Below, in pieces: positions 1 through 9,746 of a stretch of 64,000 nucleotides of DNA. Below the pieces are notes generated by a model, which had not been told where the DNA came from, did no database searches, and was given only the letters and a program-made list of their open reading frames with translations. Every line of letters begins with the position of its first letter. The stretch's first letter is position 1. The stretch spans positions 4,314,501 through 4,378,500 of the forward strand of contig NZ_CP114786.1 of assembly GCF_027359675.1 (NCBI RefSeq), read 5' to 3'. The position numbers were made by a program, and so were the translations under genes. The DNA comes from Roseibium sp. Sym1 (GTDB lineage Bacteria; Pseudomonadota; Alphaproteobacteria; Rhizobiales; Stappiaceae).

Positions 1-256
1 AGCCTAGGCCAAGCATGAGTGCGCTGTCATTTGCCGACAGCGACGTGCTTTCAATTCCGTCATTGCGTTGGTCGGGCCAGCGGAACCGTTGCACCAGATT
101 GTCGATCGGACGGTTTGGCATCGGCAGGCCGGTTATGAGGATATGCGTCGCCCCCATGCGCCGCAGATTGGATTCCAGAATGTCGAGAACATGATGGGCG
201 GCGTTTGCTTCCGAGATGGCTCTCAGTTTGCTTTTCAATTCCGTTTGATCAAGCAT
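1..256 (-). CDS. LuxR-family autoinducer-binding regulator, N-terminal part (runs off left edge)
   Basis: The reverse strand encodes an open frame from ATG at 256 to the window edge (85 codons, no stop). AAAGGATG lies about 6-8 nt upstream of the ATG. The product contains ITGLPMPNRPIDNLVQRFRW followed by PDQR, which matches the core of the autoinducer-binding domain of LuxR-type quorum-sensing regulators (variable strand, then a P-x-R-P-x-x-x-L and a W-P element). The DNA-binding half would lie outside the window. No LuxI-type synthase is visible here, so it may be a solo LuxR or have its synthase to the left. Confidence 0.75.
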   Translation of the reverse strand, partial: MLDQTELKSKLRAISEANAAHHVLDILESNLRRMGATHILITGLPMPNRPIDNLVQRFRWPDQRNDGIESTSLSANDSALMLGLG

Positions 257-755
257 TGTGCACATCCTTTGCGGCTTGATATGCCGCTATTTGCGCCCGG
301 GCCGACAAATGCCGGACCAGCCGCTGATGGGTGAAACGTTTCCGGCTGTTCCAGGTGAGGGGCAGGCCGGATCCGGGTGCCGCGCATTTGTTATACGGGT
401 AGAATTTCCCATGCGTCAGCACACATACGCTACAATACAATTGATGATCATACCAATAGGGAAAACTGGCAAACTTAGCTTAATCCGCCAAAAAATTGGC
501 AAAGAACCATCATATTGCGCCAAATAAGTAGTATCCCAGAAAGGTCAGCGTTCGCGGTTGTTCTGGAGCAGACATCCGGTTTGCTCGAAGTCGGATTTTT
601 TCGTTTCCCGAATTAAGTAATGCCCAATTTGAGTCTTGCCGTGTGCGGCAACATCCCGTGAGAAAGACCTCCGCCGAAGCGGAAAGCTTACCCTTTCTGC
701 TGAGTTGCCAATCTTTGCAGGCAGGGACTAAAACGGGGCCAGGGAGATGAAAACG
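257..755. other. Intergenic region between luxR-like gene and mutA
   Basis: This 499-bp stretch separates the divergent luxR-like gene and mutAB and should carry both promoters. It is more AT-rich than its neighbours around 410-540. A short inverted repeat, GCCAA-AAAA-TTGGC, lies at 487-500, roughly 255 nt before mutA. No open frame here has both a plausible ribosome-binding site and protein-like composition. Confidence 0.5.
487..500. promoter_or_regulatory. Short inverted repeat upstream of mutA
   Basis: GCCAA and TTGGC are perfect 5-bp arms around AAAA. It is a candidate operator for mutAB or for the divergent luxR-like gene. The arms are short and could arise by chance, and no regulator is assigned. 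Confidence 0.2.
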
Positions 756-2771
756 ATGCCCAACAGCTTTACCGGTCCTGAACAGTTTTATTCCGCGGAC
801 GAAGCGGCTTGGTGGAGTGCCGTCGACAAGGCGCTCAAGGGAGCGCCGCGCCAGAAACTTTTCGGCGAGACGGATGACGGCCAGGAGATCGCTCCTCTTT
901 ACTCGCGCCGCCTCGACACGCCGGCCCGCGCGCTGCGCGGCGCGCGGCAGGACTGGTCGATTGTGCAAAGGATCGACATTCCGGATGCGGGGGAGGCCAA
1001 TGCGCAAATCCTCGAGGACCTGGAAGGTGGCGCGAGCGGACTTGAGCTGGTGTTTTCGGGTGCCGCGGCAGCCCATGGCAACGGCATCCATGTCGAGGAT
1101 CCAGGCGGGCTTGAAAGGCTGCTTGACGGCGTCCAGCTGAACCTCATCGACCTGCGTTTCGAGGCGGGCAGCAAGACTATCGAAGTGCTGGCGCTGCTGC
1201 TGGCCTATCTGGAAAAACACCGGATCGATCCATCCTCCATACACCTGACGGCGGGGTTCGACCCCTATGGCTGGGCTGCCGCGAACGGGGTCGCGCCGAG
1301 AGACATGGAAAACGCCTTCCGGCAGTTCCGGGACGCCATCGTCTCCGCACACGCCTTCGGCAGTCCGGTGCGGATGATGAAGGCCGACGGGCGGATCTGG
1401 CACGAGGCGGGTGCGACGCCTGCGCAGGAGCTGGCGCTTGTGCTTGCCGGCGCCACGGAGCATCTCAGGATGCTCGAAGGCACCGGCCTGGCTCCGGAAA
1501 CCTGGGCAGACCGCATTTCCCTCACCGTCATAGCCGATGCCGCCCAGATCGGCACCATCGCCAAGGCACGCGCGGTCCGGGCGCTCTGGTCCTCGGTCCT
1601 CGCCGGAGCGGGATTGCCGCAGACCGCAATGCCGCTGCATATGAGCACATCCTACAGGATGCTGACGCGCCGTGACCCCTGGGTCAATCTGCTACGCAAC
1701 ACCGTGGCCGCCTTTGCCGCCGGCATCGGCGGTGCCGACAGTATCTGTGTGCTGCCGCATACGCTTGCCGTCGGATTGCCGGACGCATTTGCCCGCCGTC
1801 TGGCACGCAACACCCAGTCCATTCTGCTGGAAGAAAGCAATCTGGCGAAGGTTACCGATCCCGCCGCCGGCTCCGGTGCCATCGAGGACCGGACCGGCAA
1901 GCTGTGCGAAACCGCCTGGTCGCTTTTCCAGGAGATCGAGGCGGCTGGGGGGCTGATGGACGCCGTGCGCACGGGCCTGGTGCAGGAACGGATCACCTCG
2001 GCCCGGGAGGCGCGCACCTCCGATATAGCCCGGCGCAAGCGTCCGATCACCGGTGTCAGTGAATTTCCGGATCTGTCGGAAAAGAAGGTTGCCGTGATGG
2101 CACAAAACAAGGCGTCCGGTCTTGCAGGTCCGTCGTCTCCCTCGCAGGACCTGCCCGAGCCGGGCAACGGCGAACGTTTCACGGCATTGCGCAGGCTGGC
2201 GCTTCAGGGCGGCCCGTTGCGGGATCTCGGCATGCGGCTGGAGCAGTTGCCGCGCGACACGTCGCAGCCGACGCTCGGCTCAGGCCGGCTGGCGGAACCG
2301 TTTGAGGCCCTGAGGGCAAGGGCGGATGCCCTTGAAACGAGCAAGGCGGTTGCGCCGCAGGTGTTCCTGGCGACACTTGGCGGTCTCGCGCAGTTCACGG
2401 CCCGCGCCACCTGGACCGCAAATGCCTTTGCGGCCGGCGGGGTGAAGCCCGTCGGTGTCGCTGTCTATGATACACTGCAGGACCTGGTCCAGGCATTCCG
2501 CGACAGCGGCGCGGTCCTGGCCTGTCTCGTGTCCTCCGACGAGGTCTACGAGGCCCAGGCGGTTGCCGCGGCCGAGGCGCTCAAGGCGGCAGGGGCAAAC
2601 CTGGTGTATCTCGCCGGGCGCCCGGGCGCGCAGGAGGCCGCTTACGAGGCTGCCGGGATCGACAAGTACCTCTTCGCCGGATGCGATCTTCTGGCCCTGC
2701 TTGAGGGCGCGCATGACAGGCTAGAGGCGATTTACGGCGCCGAGCTTACCGATCTGGAGGTCCAACAATGA
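756..2771 (+). CDS. mutA: Methylmalonyl-CoA mutase small (beta) subunit
   Basis: Non-catalytic subunit of the heterodimeric, adenosylcobalamin-dependent mutase that interconverts (R)-methylmalonyl-CoA and succinyl-CoA in propionate and branched-chain catabolism. The 671-residue product has the mutase TIM-barrel region (about residues 30-480; [20 protein letters not shown] is recognisable) and a C-terminal cobalamin-domain-like fold that lacks the DxHxxG cobalamin-ligand motif, as expected for the small subunit. AGGGAG at 741-746 abuts an ATG at 747 but sits 9 nt before the ATG at 756, so 756 is preferred. The stop overlaps the mutB start (ATGA), implying translational coupling. Cytoplasmic. 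Confidence 0.93.
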   Translation: MPNSFTGPEQFYSADEAAWWSAVDKALKGAPRQKLFGETDDGQEIAPLYSRRLDTPARALRGARQDWSIVQRIDIPDAGEANAQILEDLEGGASGLELVFSGAAAAHGNGIHVEDPGGLERLLDGVQLNLIDLRFEAGSKTIEVLALLLAYLEKHRIDPSSIHLTAGFDPYGWAAANGVAPRDMENAFRQFRDAIVSAHAFGSPVRMMKADGRIWHEAGATPAQELALVLAGATEHLRMLEGTGLAPETWADRISLTVIADAAQIGTIAKARAVRALWSSVLAGAGLPQTAMPLHMSTSYRMLTRRDPWVNLLRNTVAAFAAGIGGADSICVLPHTLAVGLPDAFARRLARNTQSILLEESNLAKVTDPAAGSGAIEDRTGKLCETAWSLFQEIEAAGGLMDAVRTGLVQERITSAREARTSDIARRKRPITGVSEFPDLSEKKVAVMAQNKASGLAGPSSPSQDLPEPGNGERFTALRRLALQGGPLRDLGMRLEQLPRDTSQPTLGSGRLAEPFEALRARADALETSKAVAPQVFLATLGGLAQFTARATWTANAFAAGGVKPVGVAVYDTLQDLVQAFRDSGAVLACLVSSDEVYEAQAVAAAEALKAAGANLVYLAGRPGAQEAAYEAAGIDKYLFAGCDLLALLEGAHDRLEAIYGAELTDLEVQQ

Positions 2772-4933
2772 GCAGGATCCCGAACTACGCCGACAAACCG
2801 TTCCAGAACCGCGTACCGGAAGCCGGACGCGGCGACGCGAACGCCTGGGAGACGCCTGAGGGAATCGAAGTCCCGCCGGTCTATGGCGCCGCGGATCTCG
2901 AAGGGCTGAAACACCTTGACACCTGGCCGGGCCTGCCGCCCTTCCTGCGCGGACCCTATCCGACCATGTATGTCCAGCAGCCCTGGACCGTGCGCCAGTA
3001 TGCGGGATTTTCAACGGCCGAAGACTCCAACGCCTTTTACCGGCGCAACCTGGCGGCCGGCCAGAAGGGCCTGTCCGTGGCCTTCGACCTGGCAACCCAC
3101 CGGGGCTATGACAGCGACCATCCGCGGGTGGCCGGCGATGTCGGCATGGCGGGCGTGGCGATCGACAGCATCTATGACATGCGCACCCTGTTTTCCGGCA
3201 TTCCGCTGGACAAGATGAGCGTCTCCATGACCATGAACGGCGCGGTGCTTCCCGTTCTGGCGCTCTACATCGTGGCCGCGGAAGAGCAGGGCGTTCAGCA
3301 GAAGGACCTGTCGGGCACCATTCAGAACGACATTCTGAAGGAGTTTATGGTCCGCAACACCTATATCTATCCGCCGCAGCCCTCCATGCGGATCATCTCG
3401 GACATCTTCAAGTTCACGTCCCAGAACATGCCGCGCTTCAACTCGATCTCGATTTCGGGCTATCACATGCAGGAAGCCGGAGCGACGGCGGATCTGGAAC
3501 TGGCCTACACGATCGCGGACGGCATCGAATACGCCCGGGCAGGGGTTGCCGCCGGGATGGATATCGACCAGTTCGCGCCGCGGCTGTCCTTCTTCTGGGC
3601 CATCGGCATGAACTTCTTCATGGAAGTGGCCAAGCTGCGTGCCGCGCGCCTGATCTGGGCGACGCTGATGGAAGAAAATTTCCAGCCGAAAAACCCGAAG
3701 TCCCTGTCGCTGCGGACCCATTCGCAGACCTCCGGCTGGTCGCTGACCGCACAGGACGTCTTCAACAACGTCATCCGGACCTGTGTCGAAGCCATGGCCG
3801 CGACCCAGGGACATACCCAGTCGCTGCACACCAATGCGCTCGACGAGGCGCTGGCGCTGCCGACGGACTTCTCGGCCCGCATCGCCCGCAACACCCAATT
3901 GTTCCTGCAGCAGGAAAGCGGCACCACCAAGGTGATCGACCCCTGGGGCGGATCCTACTATGTCGAGAAACTGACCGCGGATCTTGCCGAAAAGGCGATG
4001 GCCCATATCCGCGAAGTGGAAGAGCTCGGCGGCATGGCCAAAGCCATCGAGAAGGGCATCCCGAAACTGCGTATCGAGGAAGCCGCCGCCAAGACCCAGG
4101 CGCGGATCGACAGTGGCGCCCAGACCGTGGTCGGCGTGAACAAGTACAAGCCCGAGAGCGAACAGGCGATCGACGTCCTCAAGGTGGACAACGCCCAGGT
4201 GCGCGCGGCGCAGATCGACAAGCTGAAGCGCCTGCGCGCGGAGCGTAACGAGGCGGACACTCAGGCGGCGCTGGAGGCCCTGACCCAATGCGCTTCGTCG
4301 GGCGAGGGCAACCTCCTCGACCTGTCCGTCAGGGCGGCCAGGGCGAAAGCCACGGTCGGCGAGATTTCTCTGGCAATGGAAAAGGTTTTCGACCGGCACA
4401 AGGCCGAGATCAAGTCGATTGCCGGCGTCTACAAACGGGAGGCCGGCGCGATGGCCGACACGATCGACAAGGTTCAGAAGCTGGTGGAGACCTTCGAGGA
4501 CAACGATGGCCGCCGGCCGCGCATCCTCGTGGCCAAGATGGGCCAGGACGGGCACGACCGGGGCCAGAAGGTGATTGCCTCGGCCTTTGCCGACCTCGGC
4601 TTCGACGTCGATATCGGCCCGCTGTTCCAGACCCCCGAAGAGGCTGCCCGCCAGGCGGTGGAAAACGACGTTCACGTGGTCGGGGTGTCCTCGCTCGCGG
4701 CAGGTCACCTGACGCTGGTGCCGGCGCTCAGGAAGGCACTCGCGGATGAGGGCCGGGAAGACATCATGATCGTGGTCGGTGGCGTGGTGCCGCCTCAGGA
4801 TTACGATGAACTCTACAAGTCCGGTGCGTCTGCAATCTTTCCGCCAGGCACAGTCATCGCCGAGGCGGCGATCGGTCTGATCGGCAAGCTCAACGAGCAA
4901 CTGGGCTACGGTTCTGCGGAAGCGGCGGAATAG
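2768..4933 (+). CDS. mutB: Methylmalonyl-CoA mutase large (alpha) subunit
   Basis: Catalytic subunit of methylmalonyl-CoA mutase (EC 5.4.99.2), 721 residues, close to the family length. The N-terminal two-thirds is the substrate-binding TIM barrel ([16 protein letters not shown] and [20 protein letters not shown] are hallmark segments). The C-terminal flavodoxin-like domain carries the cobalamin-ligand motif DGHDRG, with D594, H596 and G599, followed by [11 protein letters not shown] and VVGGVVP. It starts inside the mutA stop codon. The partners propionyl-CoA carboxylase and epimerase are not in the window. The name scpA is also used for this subunit. Confidence 0.97.
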   Translation: MSRIPNYADKPFQNRVPEAGRGDANAWETPEGIEVPPVYGAADLEGLKHLDTWPGLPPFLRGPYPTMYVQQPWTVRQYAGFSTAEDSNAFYRRNLAAGQKGLSVAFDLATHRGYDSDHPRVAGDVGMAGVAIDSIYDMRTLFSGIPLDKMSVSMTMNGAVLPVLALYIVAAEEQGVQQKDLSGTIQNDILKEFMVRNTYIYPPQPSMRIISDIFKFTSQNMPRFNSISISGYHMQEAGATADLELAYTIADGIEYARAGVAAGMDIDQFAPRLSFFWAIGMNFFMEVAKLRAARLIWATLMEENFQPKNPKSLSLRTHSQTSGWSLTAQDVFNNVIRTCVEAMAATQGHTQSLHTNALDEALALPTDFSARIARNTQLFLQQESGTTKVIDPWGGSYYVEKLTADLAEKAMAHIREVEELGGMAKAIEKGIPKLRIEEAAAKTQARIDSGAQTVVGVNKYKPESEQAIDVLKVDNAQVRAAQIDKLKRLRAERNEADTQAALEALTQCASSGEGNLLDLSVRAARAKATVGEISLAMEKVFDRHKAEIKSIAGVYKREAGAMADTIDKVQKLVETFEDNDGRRPRILVAKMGQDGHDRGQKVIASAFADLGFDVDIGPLFQTPEEAARQAVENDVHVVGVSSLAAGHLTLVPALRKALADEGREDIMIVVGGVVPPQDYDELYKSGASAIFPPGTVIAEAAIGLIGKLNEQLGYGSAEAAE

Positions 4934-4968
4934 GGTTCTCGAAAACCCGGCCGTCTCAGAGAGGCAGC

Positions 4969-5301
4969 TCAGGCGGAGCGTCGTCTGCCAACATCACGAC
5001 TGGCAAACGCATTCAGCGGAACAGGCGGGTCGATATAGGCGATCTCCAGATGGGGACGGGCCCTGGTCGTGACGCGTGCCAGGCCGAGGCTGTGGTCGCC
5101 CTCGTCCTCGATGTAGAAGGTCTCCGGCAGGTCGGCGCCTTCGCCACCCGGCACGATGATGCCGGTGTTGCCGTTTTCGAGATCATAGAGCGTGCAGGTG
5201 GTGATCAAGGCCCTTGCCATGTCCATGAGTTTTCCGCCGCGCAGTCTCGCTCTTGTCGCGGGAGAGGTCCTGCCTGCATGTTTTGCGTCTGTCGATGGCA
5301 C
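4969..5301 (-). CDS. Small PilZ-like protein (function uncertain)
   Basis: 110-residue protein beginning VPSTDAKHAG with GTG at 5301. A perfect AAGGAGG lies 8 nt upstream, so I prefer this start over an in-frame start 22 codons further out that lacks a comparable site. The N-terminal RTSPATRARLRGGK and the later DLENGNTGIIVPG resemble the arginine-rich opening and D/N-x-S-x-x-G element of PilZ (cyclic-di-GMP-binding) domains, but the match is degenerate and c-di-GMP binding is doubtful. The C-terminal half is acidic and beta-rich. It stands alone, convergent with mutB. Confidence 0.6.
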   Translation of the reverse strand: MPSTDAKHAGRTSPATRARLRGGKLMDMARALITTCTLYDLENGNTGIIVPGGEGADLPETFYIEDEGDHSLGLARVTTRARPHLEIAYIDPPVPLNAFASRDVGRRRSA

Positions 5302-5449
5302 GTCGCAGTCCTCCTTGTATCCGAATTTCAGCCAGTGATGAAACTTACAAGGAGAGTTGTAACTCACGAAGCTTTTGGAAGACTTGTGTCGGTCCGCAGC
5401 AGTTGAATCGGATTTTACGGAACGGATTAACCGCGCGATCAGACCGGAC

Positions 5450-5490
5450 CGAAAAGCCGGGTCAGGCTGTCTCCGGGCTGCCTTGACCCG
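5450..5490 (-). terminator. Stem-loop downstream of response regulator gene
   Basis: On the minus strand CGGGTCAAGG pairs with CCTGACCCG (one bulged base) around a loop of about 14 nt, followed by GCTTTTCGG. It lies 44 nt past the response-regulator stop and is a plausible intrinsic terminator with a short U-run. Confidence 0.45.
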
Positions 5491-5533
5491 TTTCCCGTTT
5501 CAGGAAGCCCGCACCCCGGCACCGCTGGAGCGT

Positions 5534-6373
5534 TCAGGCGGCGTTTTTCAAGCGCTTGATGATGAGTTTGAAGATGTCTATGGGCGGGTAGGGATAATGA
5601 ATGCACTCGTCGATCCCGTTCTCCAGAAAAGCGTCCTTCTGATTTGAACTCAGTGTCGACGGCGCAAGGAGAACGGACGTTCCGGTCCATTTGCTATCGC
5701 GTTTGTCGGCAATGTATCGCAGGTAGTAGTGCACGATCTTGCTGTAGACGAGAAAGACAATGTCGGTGTTGGAAAGATCGAATGTCTTGTGCGCAAGCTG
5801 CTTTTCCGTGACGAAATTGATCGTGCAGCCCAGGTCGGTCAGCGCGGTGGACAAGGGTGCGATCGTCTGGGGATTGTCGGTGACGAAGGCGACCCGGATC
5901 TCCCGTTCCGTTCCGCGCTGCTTCTTGAACATCTGGTAGATTTGCATGAGTTTCTTGCGGTCCCGGTTCTGGATCCGCTCGACCTGCGCCAGACTGGATT
6001 CCACGGTCGCCAGCAAGAGATCGTAATCGACCGGCTTTGTCAGGTATTCCTCAGCACCCAGCCGCTTGCCCGCGATAATGTCGTCACGAGTGGCCTTTGC
6101 GGTCAGGAAGACAAACGGCACGTCGTCGAATTTCGAGAAATTGCCTCGTAGCTCCTTCAAAAGCGCCTGACCGTCCATGTTCGGCATCATCATGTCGCAG
6201 ATGATGAGATCGGGCTTTTCCTGCTTCAGACATTCAAGGCCTTCGCGCCCGTCCGTTGCCTTCAGGAACCGGTAGCCGGCTTCCTGCAATTCCTCGCACA
6301 GATCCTCGAGGAGTTCCTCTTCATCCTCGATGCACAGTATCGTGGCCTTCTTCTCGTCCATGGGCATATCCAT
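5534..6373 (-). CDS. Response regulator with receiver plus second receiver-like domain
   Basis: 279-residue response regulator. Residues 10-130 form a canonical receiver: acidic pair E16-D17, phospho-acceptor D60 in LIICDMMMPNMDG, T in FLTAKA and K in LTKPVD. A charged helical linker (SLAQVERIQNRDRKKLMQIY) leads to a second alpha/beta domain (about 160-279) that resembles a receiver but has no aspartate at the acceptor position (TDIVFLVYSKIVH). There is no DNA-binding or enzymatic output domain. The start at 6373 lies 4 nt past the stop of the upstream histidine-kinase gene, so the two are an operon pair. Signalling probably proceeds by protein-protein contact. Confidence 0.88.
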   Translation of the reverse strand: MDMPMDEKKATILCIEDEEELLEDLCEELQEAGYRFLKATDGREGLECLKQEKPDLIICDMMMPNMDGQALLKELRGNFSKFDDVPFVFLTAKATRDDIIAGKRLGAEEYLTKPVDYDLLLATVESSLAQVERIQNRDRKKLMQIYQMFKKQRGTEREIRVAFVTDNPQTIAPLSTALTDLGCTINFVTEKQLAHKTFDLSNTDIVFLVYSKIVHYYLRYIADKRDSKWTGTSVLLAPSTLSSNQKDAFLENGIDECIHYPYPPIDIFKLIIKRLKNAA

Positions 6374-6377
6374 CCGT

Positions 6378-7952
6378 TCAGCTCGCCTGTGCGGTTGCCT
6401 GCGACAATTCAGGACAGTCGGTTCTCGGCAGATAAATGGAAACGGTCGTTCCCTCGCCAACCTTGCTCTGCGCCTCAATCTTGCCGCGGTGTTTCCGGAT
6501 CAGCATGTTGGTCATGCTGAGGCCGATGCCGGTGCCGGCGATGCCGCTCGACGTGGAGGCGCGAAAGTAACGGTTGAAGATTCTCGGCAGTTCGCTTTCC
6601 GGAATGCCCAGACCATTGTCCCTCACCGATATGATCGCGAACCTGTCGTTCTTGCTGCCCTCGATAAAGATGTTCTTTTCCTTCGGCGAGTATTTGGCGG
6701 CGTTGGAGACAACGTTCATCAGGCATTGCTCGATCAGCCGCCTGTCGAGTTCGATTTCATCGGGAAGCCGGTCCGTTTCGATGTGGAACGTGTAATCGGG
6801 GTGCATCTTGGCCGCTTGCGCGCAAACTTCACCGATGACCTGCGGCAGCGAAACCGCCGAAATGTTGAGCTGGATTTCGCCGTTGTCGGTCAGCGACGCG
6901 TTCAGGAACTGGTTCAGCAGGTATTGCATGCGCTCAACCGCGCTGCGAATGCGCTCCGAGCGGTCGGTCGCCATTTCAGGCGTGAGCTTTCTGGCCGAAC
7001 GCGTGAGCCTCTGGGCATTGCTGTCAATGATGGCAAGCGGCGTGCGGAATTCGTGCGAGGCCATGGAGACAAAGGCGCGCTGCATTTCGTTCAGTTCTTT
7101 TTCTTGCTGCAGGTGTTTCACCAGCTGATTGGTGTGTTGCTGCAGAAGGCGATGCTGCTTCTTGTAGGATGTGACGTCCGAAAAGGTCCAGATCGTGTGT
7201 CCGTCCCGAGTGGGGGAACTCAGGAGACGATACCAGCGCTTGTTCGGCAGCCGGCATTCCAGAAGGGTTTCGTTGTTCTTGGTGATCTCGTTCAGGTCAA
7301 CGGAAGGATTGTTCCTGAACTGGGTATCGATGAGTTCGGTCGCAGTCTTCTCTTCCCGGATGTAATCGTCGACGATGGGGCACAATTCCCGGAAGTGATC
7401 ATTGGCCAGGATGGCCTGATCGATCACGTTGGAAATCATGACGCCGTCGGAAATCGCGTTCACGGCGTTGAGGAGCATGTCGCGCGTGGATTTTGCCTCC
7501 TCGGTTTTCTTCCGCAGTTTTTTTTCGAAAAACTCGCTGGCTTCCCTCAGGATCCGGCTCTGGCGCCGTTCCTGGGTCACGTCGGTGTAGAAAGTGACGA
7601 ACCTGTTGTCTCCCAGCGGAGTTCCCTGGACCCTGATTTCCCTGCTGTCGGGGCGTTTGTGGACAAAGTCGTGCGGCTCGCGCCTGTGGGCGAGTTCGAT
7701 GCGTTCGCGGATCTGTTGTTCCGGGTTTCCGGGACCATAGTCGCCGCGCTCGGCGTTGTATTTGAAGATGGTGCTCAGATAGGGATCCGACTGTATGATA
7801 TCGGCCGGAATGTCCAGCATCCGCAGGGCTGCGTCGTTGATCAGAACCAGTTTCAGGTTGGCGTCGAGAACCGATATGCCTTGATGCGGTGAGGCTGCCA
7901 GGCACTGGATGAGTTTCGCCGGATCATAGCAATTGTCTATGTAGTGGTTCAT
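6378..7952 (-). CDS. Soluble PAS-PAS hybrid-less sensor histidine kinase
   Basis: 524-residue cytoplasmic sensor kinase with no transmembrane segment. A PAS domain (about 20-130, ISVLDANLKLVLINDAALRM) is followed by a coiled-coil linker, a second PAS domain (about 160-265), a helical region and HisKA with H300 in FVSMASHEFRTPLAI. The HATPase domain follows, with N-box NVVSNAAKYSP, G1 DNGLGIPE and G2 GTGIGLSM. All catalytic boxes are intact. It is co-transcribed with the response regulator 4 nt downstream, its likely phosphotransfer partner. The input signal is unknown; both PAS domains could bind a small ligand or cofactor. Confidence 0.93.
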   Translation of the reverse strand: MNHYIDNCYDPAKLIQCLAASPHQGISVLDANLKLVLINDAALRMLDIPADIIQSDPYLSTIFKYNAERGDYGPGNPEQQIRERIELAHRREPHDFVHKRPDSREIRVQGTPLGDNRFVTFYTDVTQERRQSRILREASEFFEKKLRKKTEEAKSTRDMLLNAVNAISDGVMISNVIDQAILANDHFRELCPIVDDYIREEKTATELIDTQFRNNPSVDLNEITKNNETLLECRLPNKRWYRLLSSPTRDGHTIWTFSDVTSYKKQHRLLQQHTNQLVKHLQQEKELNEMQRAFVSMASHEFRTPLAIIDSNAQRLTRSARKLTPEMATDRSERIRSAVERMQYLLNQFLNASLTDNGEIQLNISAVSLPQVIGEVCAQAAKMHPDYTFHIETDRLPDEIELDRRLIEQCLMNVVSNAAKYSPKEKNIFIEGSKNDRFAIISVRDNGLGIPESELPRIFNRYFRASTSSGIAGTGIGLSMTNMLIRKHRGKIEAQSKVGEGTTVSIYLPRTDCPELSQATAQAS

Positions 7953-8033
7953 TTTCTTGCCGATCTGTCTTAGGGGAAGATCGCAAGAATTCGTTATAAA
8001 ATACCAAAAGTTGTATATGTAAACTTAAATGAT

Positions 8034-8045
8034 ATTGTTAACAAT
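8034..8045. promoter_or_regulatory. Palindrome ATTGTTAACAAT upstream of histidine kinase
   Basis: A perfect 12-bp palindrome about 82 bp before the histidine-kinase start, inside AT-rich promoter-like DNA. It is a candidate operator; no regulator can be named. Confidence 0.3.
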
Positions 8046-8341
8046 TGATTTTCCAGGCGGGGATTTTGAGTGTTGTTTTGAAAAAAAAGGAATTCAAACT
8101 CAGTATCTTGTGGGGAAAAGCGTCAATAAGGATTATATTTGAGAATTTACTTTGACAGTCTCTTCTTCAGGTTGAGTGTTCGGGCCGCGACCGGCAGGAG
8201 GTCCTGGACTTCGCGGATCTGTTAAGGCATCCCGAAAGGCATGCCTCCGGCGACACCCGGCTCGACCGGGGAGGCGCTTGTGCCGGCAATACGCGATTGC
8301 GCTCCGTTACTTCCCTGGCATCCAGGCTGCTGCGGGCACAG

Positions 8342-8370
8342 GCAACCGCGCCTTGCAGAGGCGCAGTTGC
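8342..8370 (-). terminator. Stem-loop after TRAP large permease gene
   Basis: GCAACCGCGCC and GGCGCAGTTGC form an 11-bp stem with one mismatch around a 7-nt loop, 17 nt past the dctM-like stop. There is no clear U-tract on the minus strand, so it may stabilise the mRNA end rather than act as a classical intrinsic terminator. Confidence 0.4.
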
Positions 8371-8386
8371 TTTCGTCCAATCCGTG

Positions 8387-9742
8387 TCAGCCGTAAACCA
8401 GGTTGGGCAACCAGGTGATCAGCCCCGGGAACAGCATGCACAGCACCAGCCCGACGACCTGGAGACCCAGAAACGGCAGGGCCGACTTGAAGATATCCGT
8501 CATCGGGATTTCGGGCGGTGCGACGCCGCGCAGATAGAAGAGAGCATAACCGAAGGGCGGCGACAGGAAGCTCATCTGCATGTTGACCAGATAGAGCACG
8601 CCGAACCACAGCACCAGGTCGTCCGGATTGTCGAGGCCGAAGGAAGCCGCGCCGAGCGCCTTGATGATCGGTACGAAGATGGGCACGCACAATAGCAGGA
8701 TGCCGACCCAGTCCAGGAACATGCCCAGCACCACCAGAACGATCTGCATGATGATCAGGATGCCCCAGGGGCCGAGGCCGGTCGCCTCGAGCGCACCCTG
8801 CACGAATTGCTGGCCGCCTTCCAGGACATAGAGACCGACGAAGATGGTCGCGCCGAACATGATCCAGATCACCATGGCCGAGGCCTTCAGGGTGGTCAGC
8901 GACGCCTCGCGCAGGGTCTGCCAGTCGAGATTGCGGTGGATGGCGGCGACGATGATCGCGCCGAACGTGCCGATGCCCGCGGCCTCGACCGGCGTTGCGA
9001 CGCCGGTGAAGATCACTCCGAGCACGATCGCGATCAGGGCGATCGGAGCGGACATGTTGGACAGCAGCCGGATTTTCTCGCGCATGGGGATGCGCTCTTC
9101 CACGGGAATCGGCGGCCCCTTCTTCGGATCGATGACGCTGCTGATGATCACGTAGAGCACATACATGCCCGACAGCAGAAGGCCGGGGACGACCGCGCCG
9201 ATAAACAGTTCGCCCACCGACTGTTCGGCCACCACCGCGTAGATGATCGCCAGGATGGAAGGGGGGATGAGGATGCCAAGCGTGCCGCCGGCCATGATCG
9301 AGCCCATGGCGATTTTCGGGTCATAATGACGCTTCAGCATCGCGGGCAGGGCGATGATCCCCATGGTTACGACAGCGGCGCCGATGACGCCGACCATTGC
9401 CGCCAGCACCGTCGAGGCGATGATGGTTGCCGCCGCCAGGCCGCCCTTGACGCCGCCGAGCACCTTGTAGATGACGTCGAACATGTCATTGATGATGCCC
9501 GCCCGCTCAAGCATCGACGCCATGAAGATGAACAGCGGGATCGCCGACAGCTGGTAATTGGTCATCAGCGGGAATATGCGCGAGGGCACGATGTTAAGGG
9601 CACGTTCGTCGCCGAGCACGAACAGGAACACGCAGGCAAGCCCTCCCGTGACGAAGGCCAGGGGCAGTCCCGCCATGAGCAGGACCAGCAGCGAGCCGAA
9701 CATGATGAGTGTCAGCCACTCAATTCCGATTTCCAGTCCCAT
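8387..9742 (-). CDS. TRAP transporter large permease (DctM family)
   Basis: 451-residue, very hydrophobic protein with about 12 predicted membrane segments. It is the large membrane subunit of a tripartite ATP-independent periplasmic transporter, which uses a Na+ or H+ gradient to import an organic acid delivered by the periplasmic binding protein. Family signatures include GLPLAFVTGG near the N-terminus, MASMLERAGI, VIGAAVVTMGIIALPAML and MAGGTLGILIPPS. The length is typical. It is the last gene of the operon binding protein - small permease - large permease, 4 nt after the small-permease stop. Confidence 0.95.
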   Translation of the reverse strand: MGLEIGIEWLTLIMFGSLLVLLMAGLPLAFVTGGLACVFLFVLGDERALNIVPSRIFPLMTNYQLSAIPLFIFMASMLERAGIINDMFDVIYKVLGGVKGGLAAATIIASTVLAAMVGVIGAAVVTMGIIALPAMLKRHYDPKIAMGSIMAGGTLGILIPPSILAIIYAVVAEQSVGELFIGAVVPGLLLSGMYVLYVIISSVIDPKKGPPIPVEERIPMREKIRLLSNMSAPIALIAIVLGVIFTGVATPVEAAGIGTFGAIIVAAIHRNLDWQTLREASLTTLKASAMVIWIMFGATIFVGLYVLEGGQQFVQGALEATGLGPWGILIIMQIVLVVLGMFLDWVGILLLCVPIFVPIIKALGAASFGLDNPDDLVLWFGVLYLVNMQMSFLSPPFGYALFYLRGVAPPEIPMTDIFKSALPFLGLQVVGLVLCMLFPGLITWLPNLVYG

Positions 9743-9746
9743 GTGA

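Larger units (their letters stand above)
7953..8386. other. AT-rich intergenic region upstream of histidine kinase
   Basis: This 434-bp gap holds the promoter of the histidine-kinase operon on its left (AT-rich, 7990-8150) and the 3' end of the TRAP operon on its right. It contains the palindrome at 8034-8045 and the stem-loop at 8342-8370, annotated separately. No credible gene was seen on either strand. Confidence 0.5.

Noticed and set aside
258-527. 89-codon plus-strand frame before mutA
   Set aside because: Begins opposite the luxR-like start, no good ribosome-binding site, non-protein-like composition.
3011-4900. 629-codon minus-strand open frame opposite mutB
   Set aside because: Arg/His/Leu-rich, low-complexity translation with no family resemblance; it mirrors the codon bias of mutB, a clear methylmalonyl-CoA mutase.
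6330-7892. 520-codon plus-strand open frame opposite the histidine kinase
   Set aside because: The opposite strand encodes a complete sensor kinase with all catalytic boxes; the plus-strand product is a GC-bias shadow.
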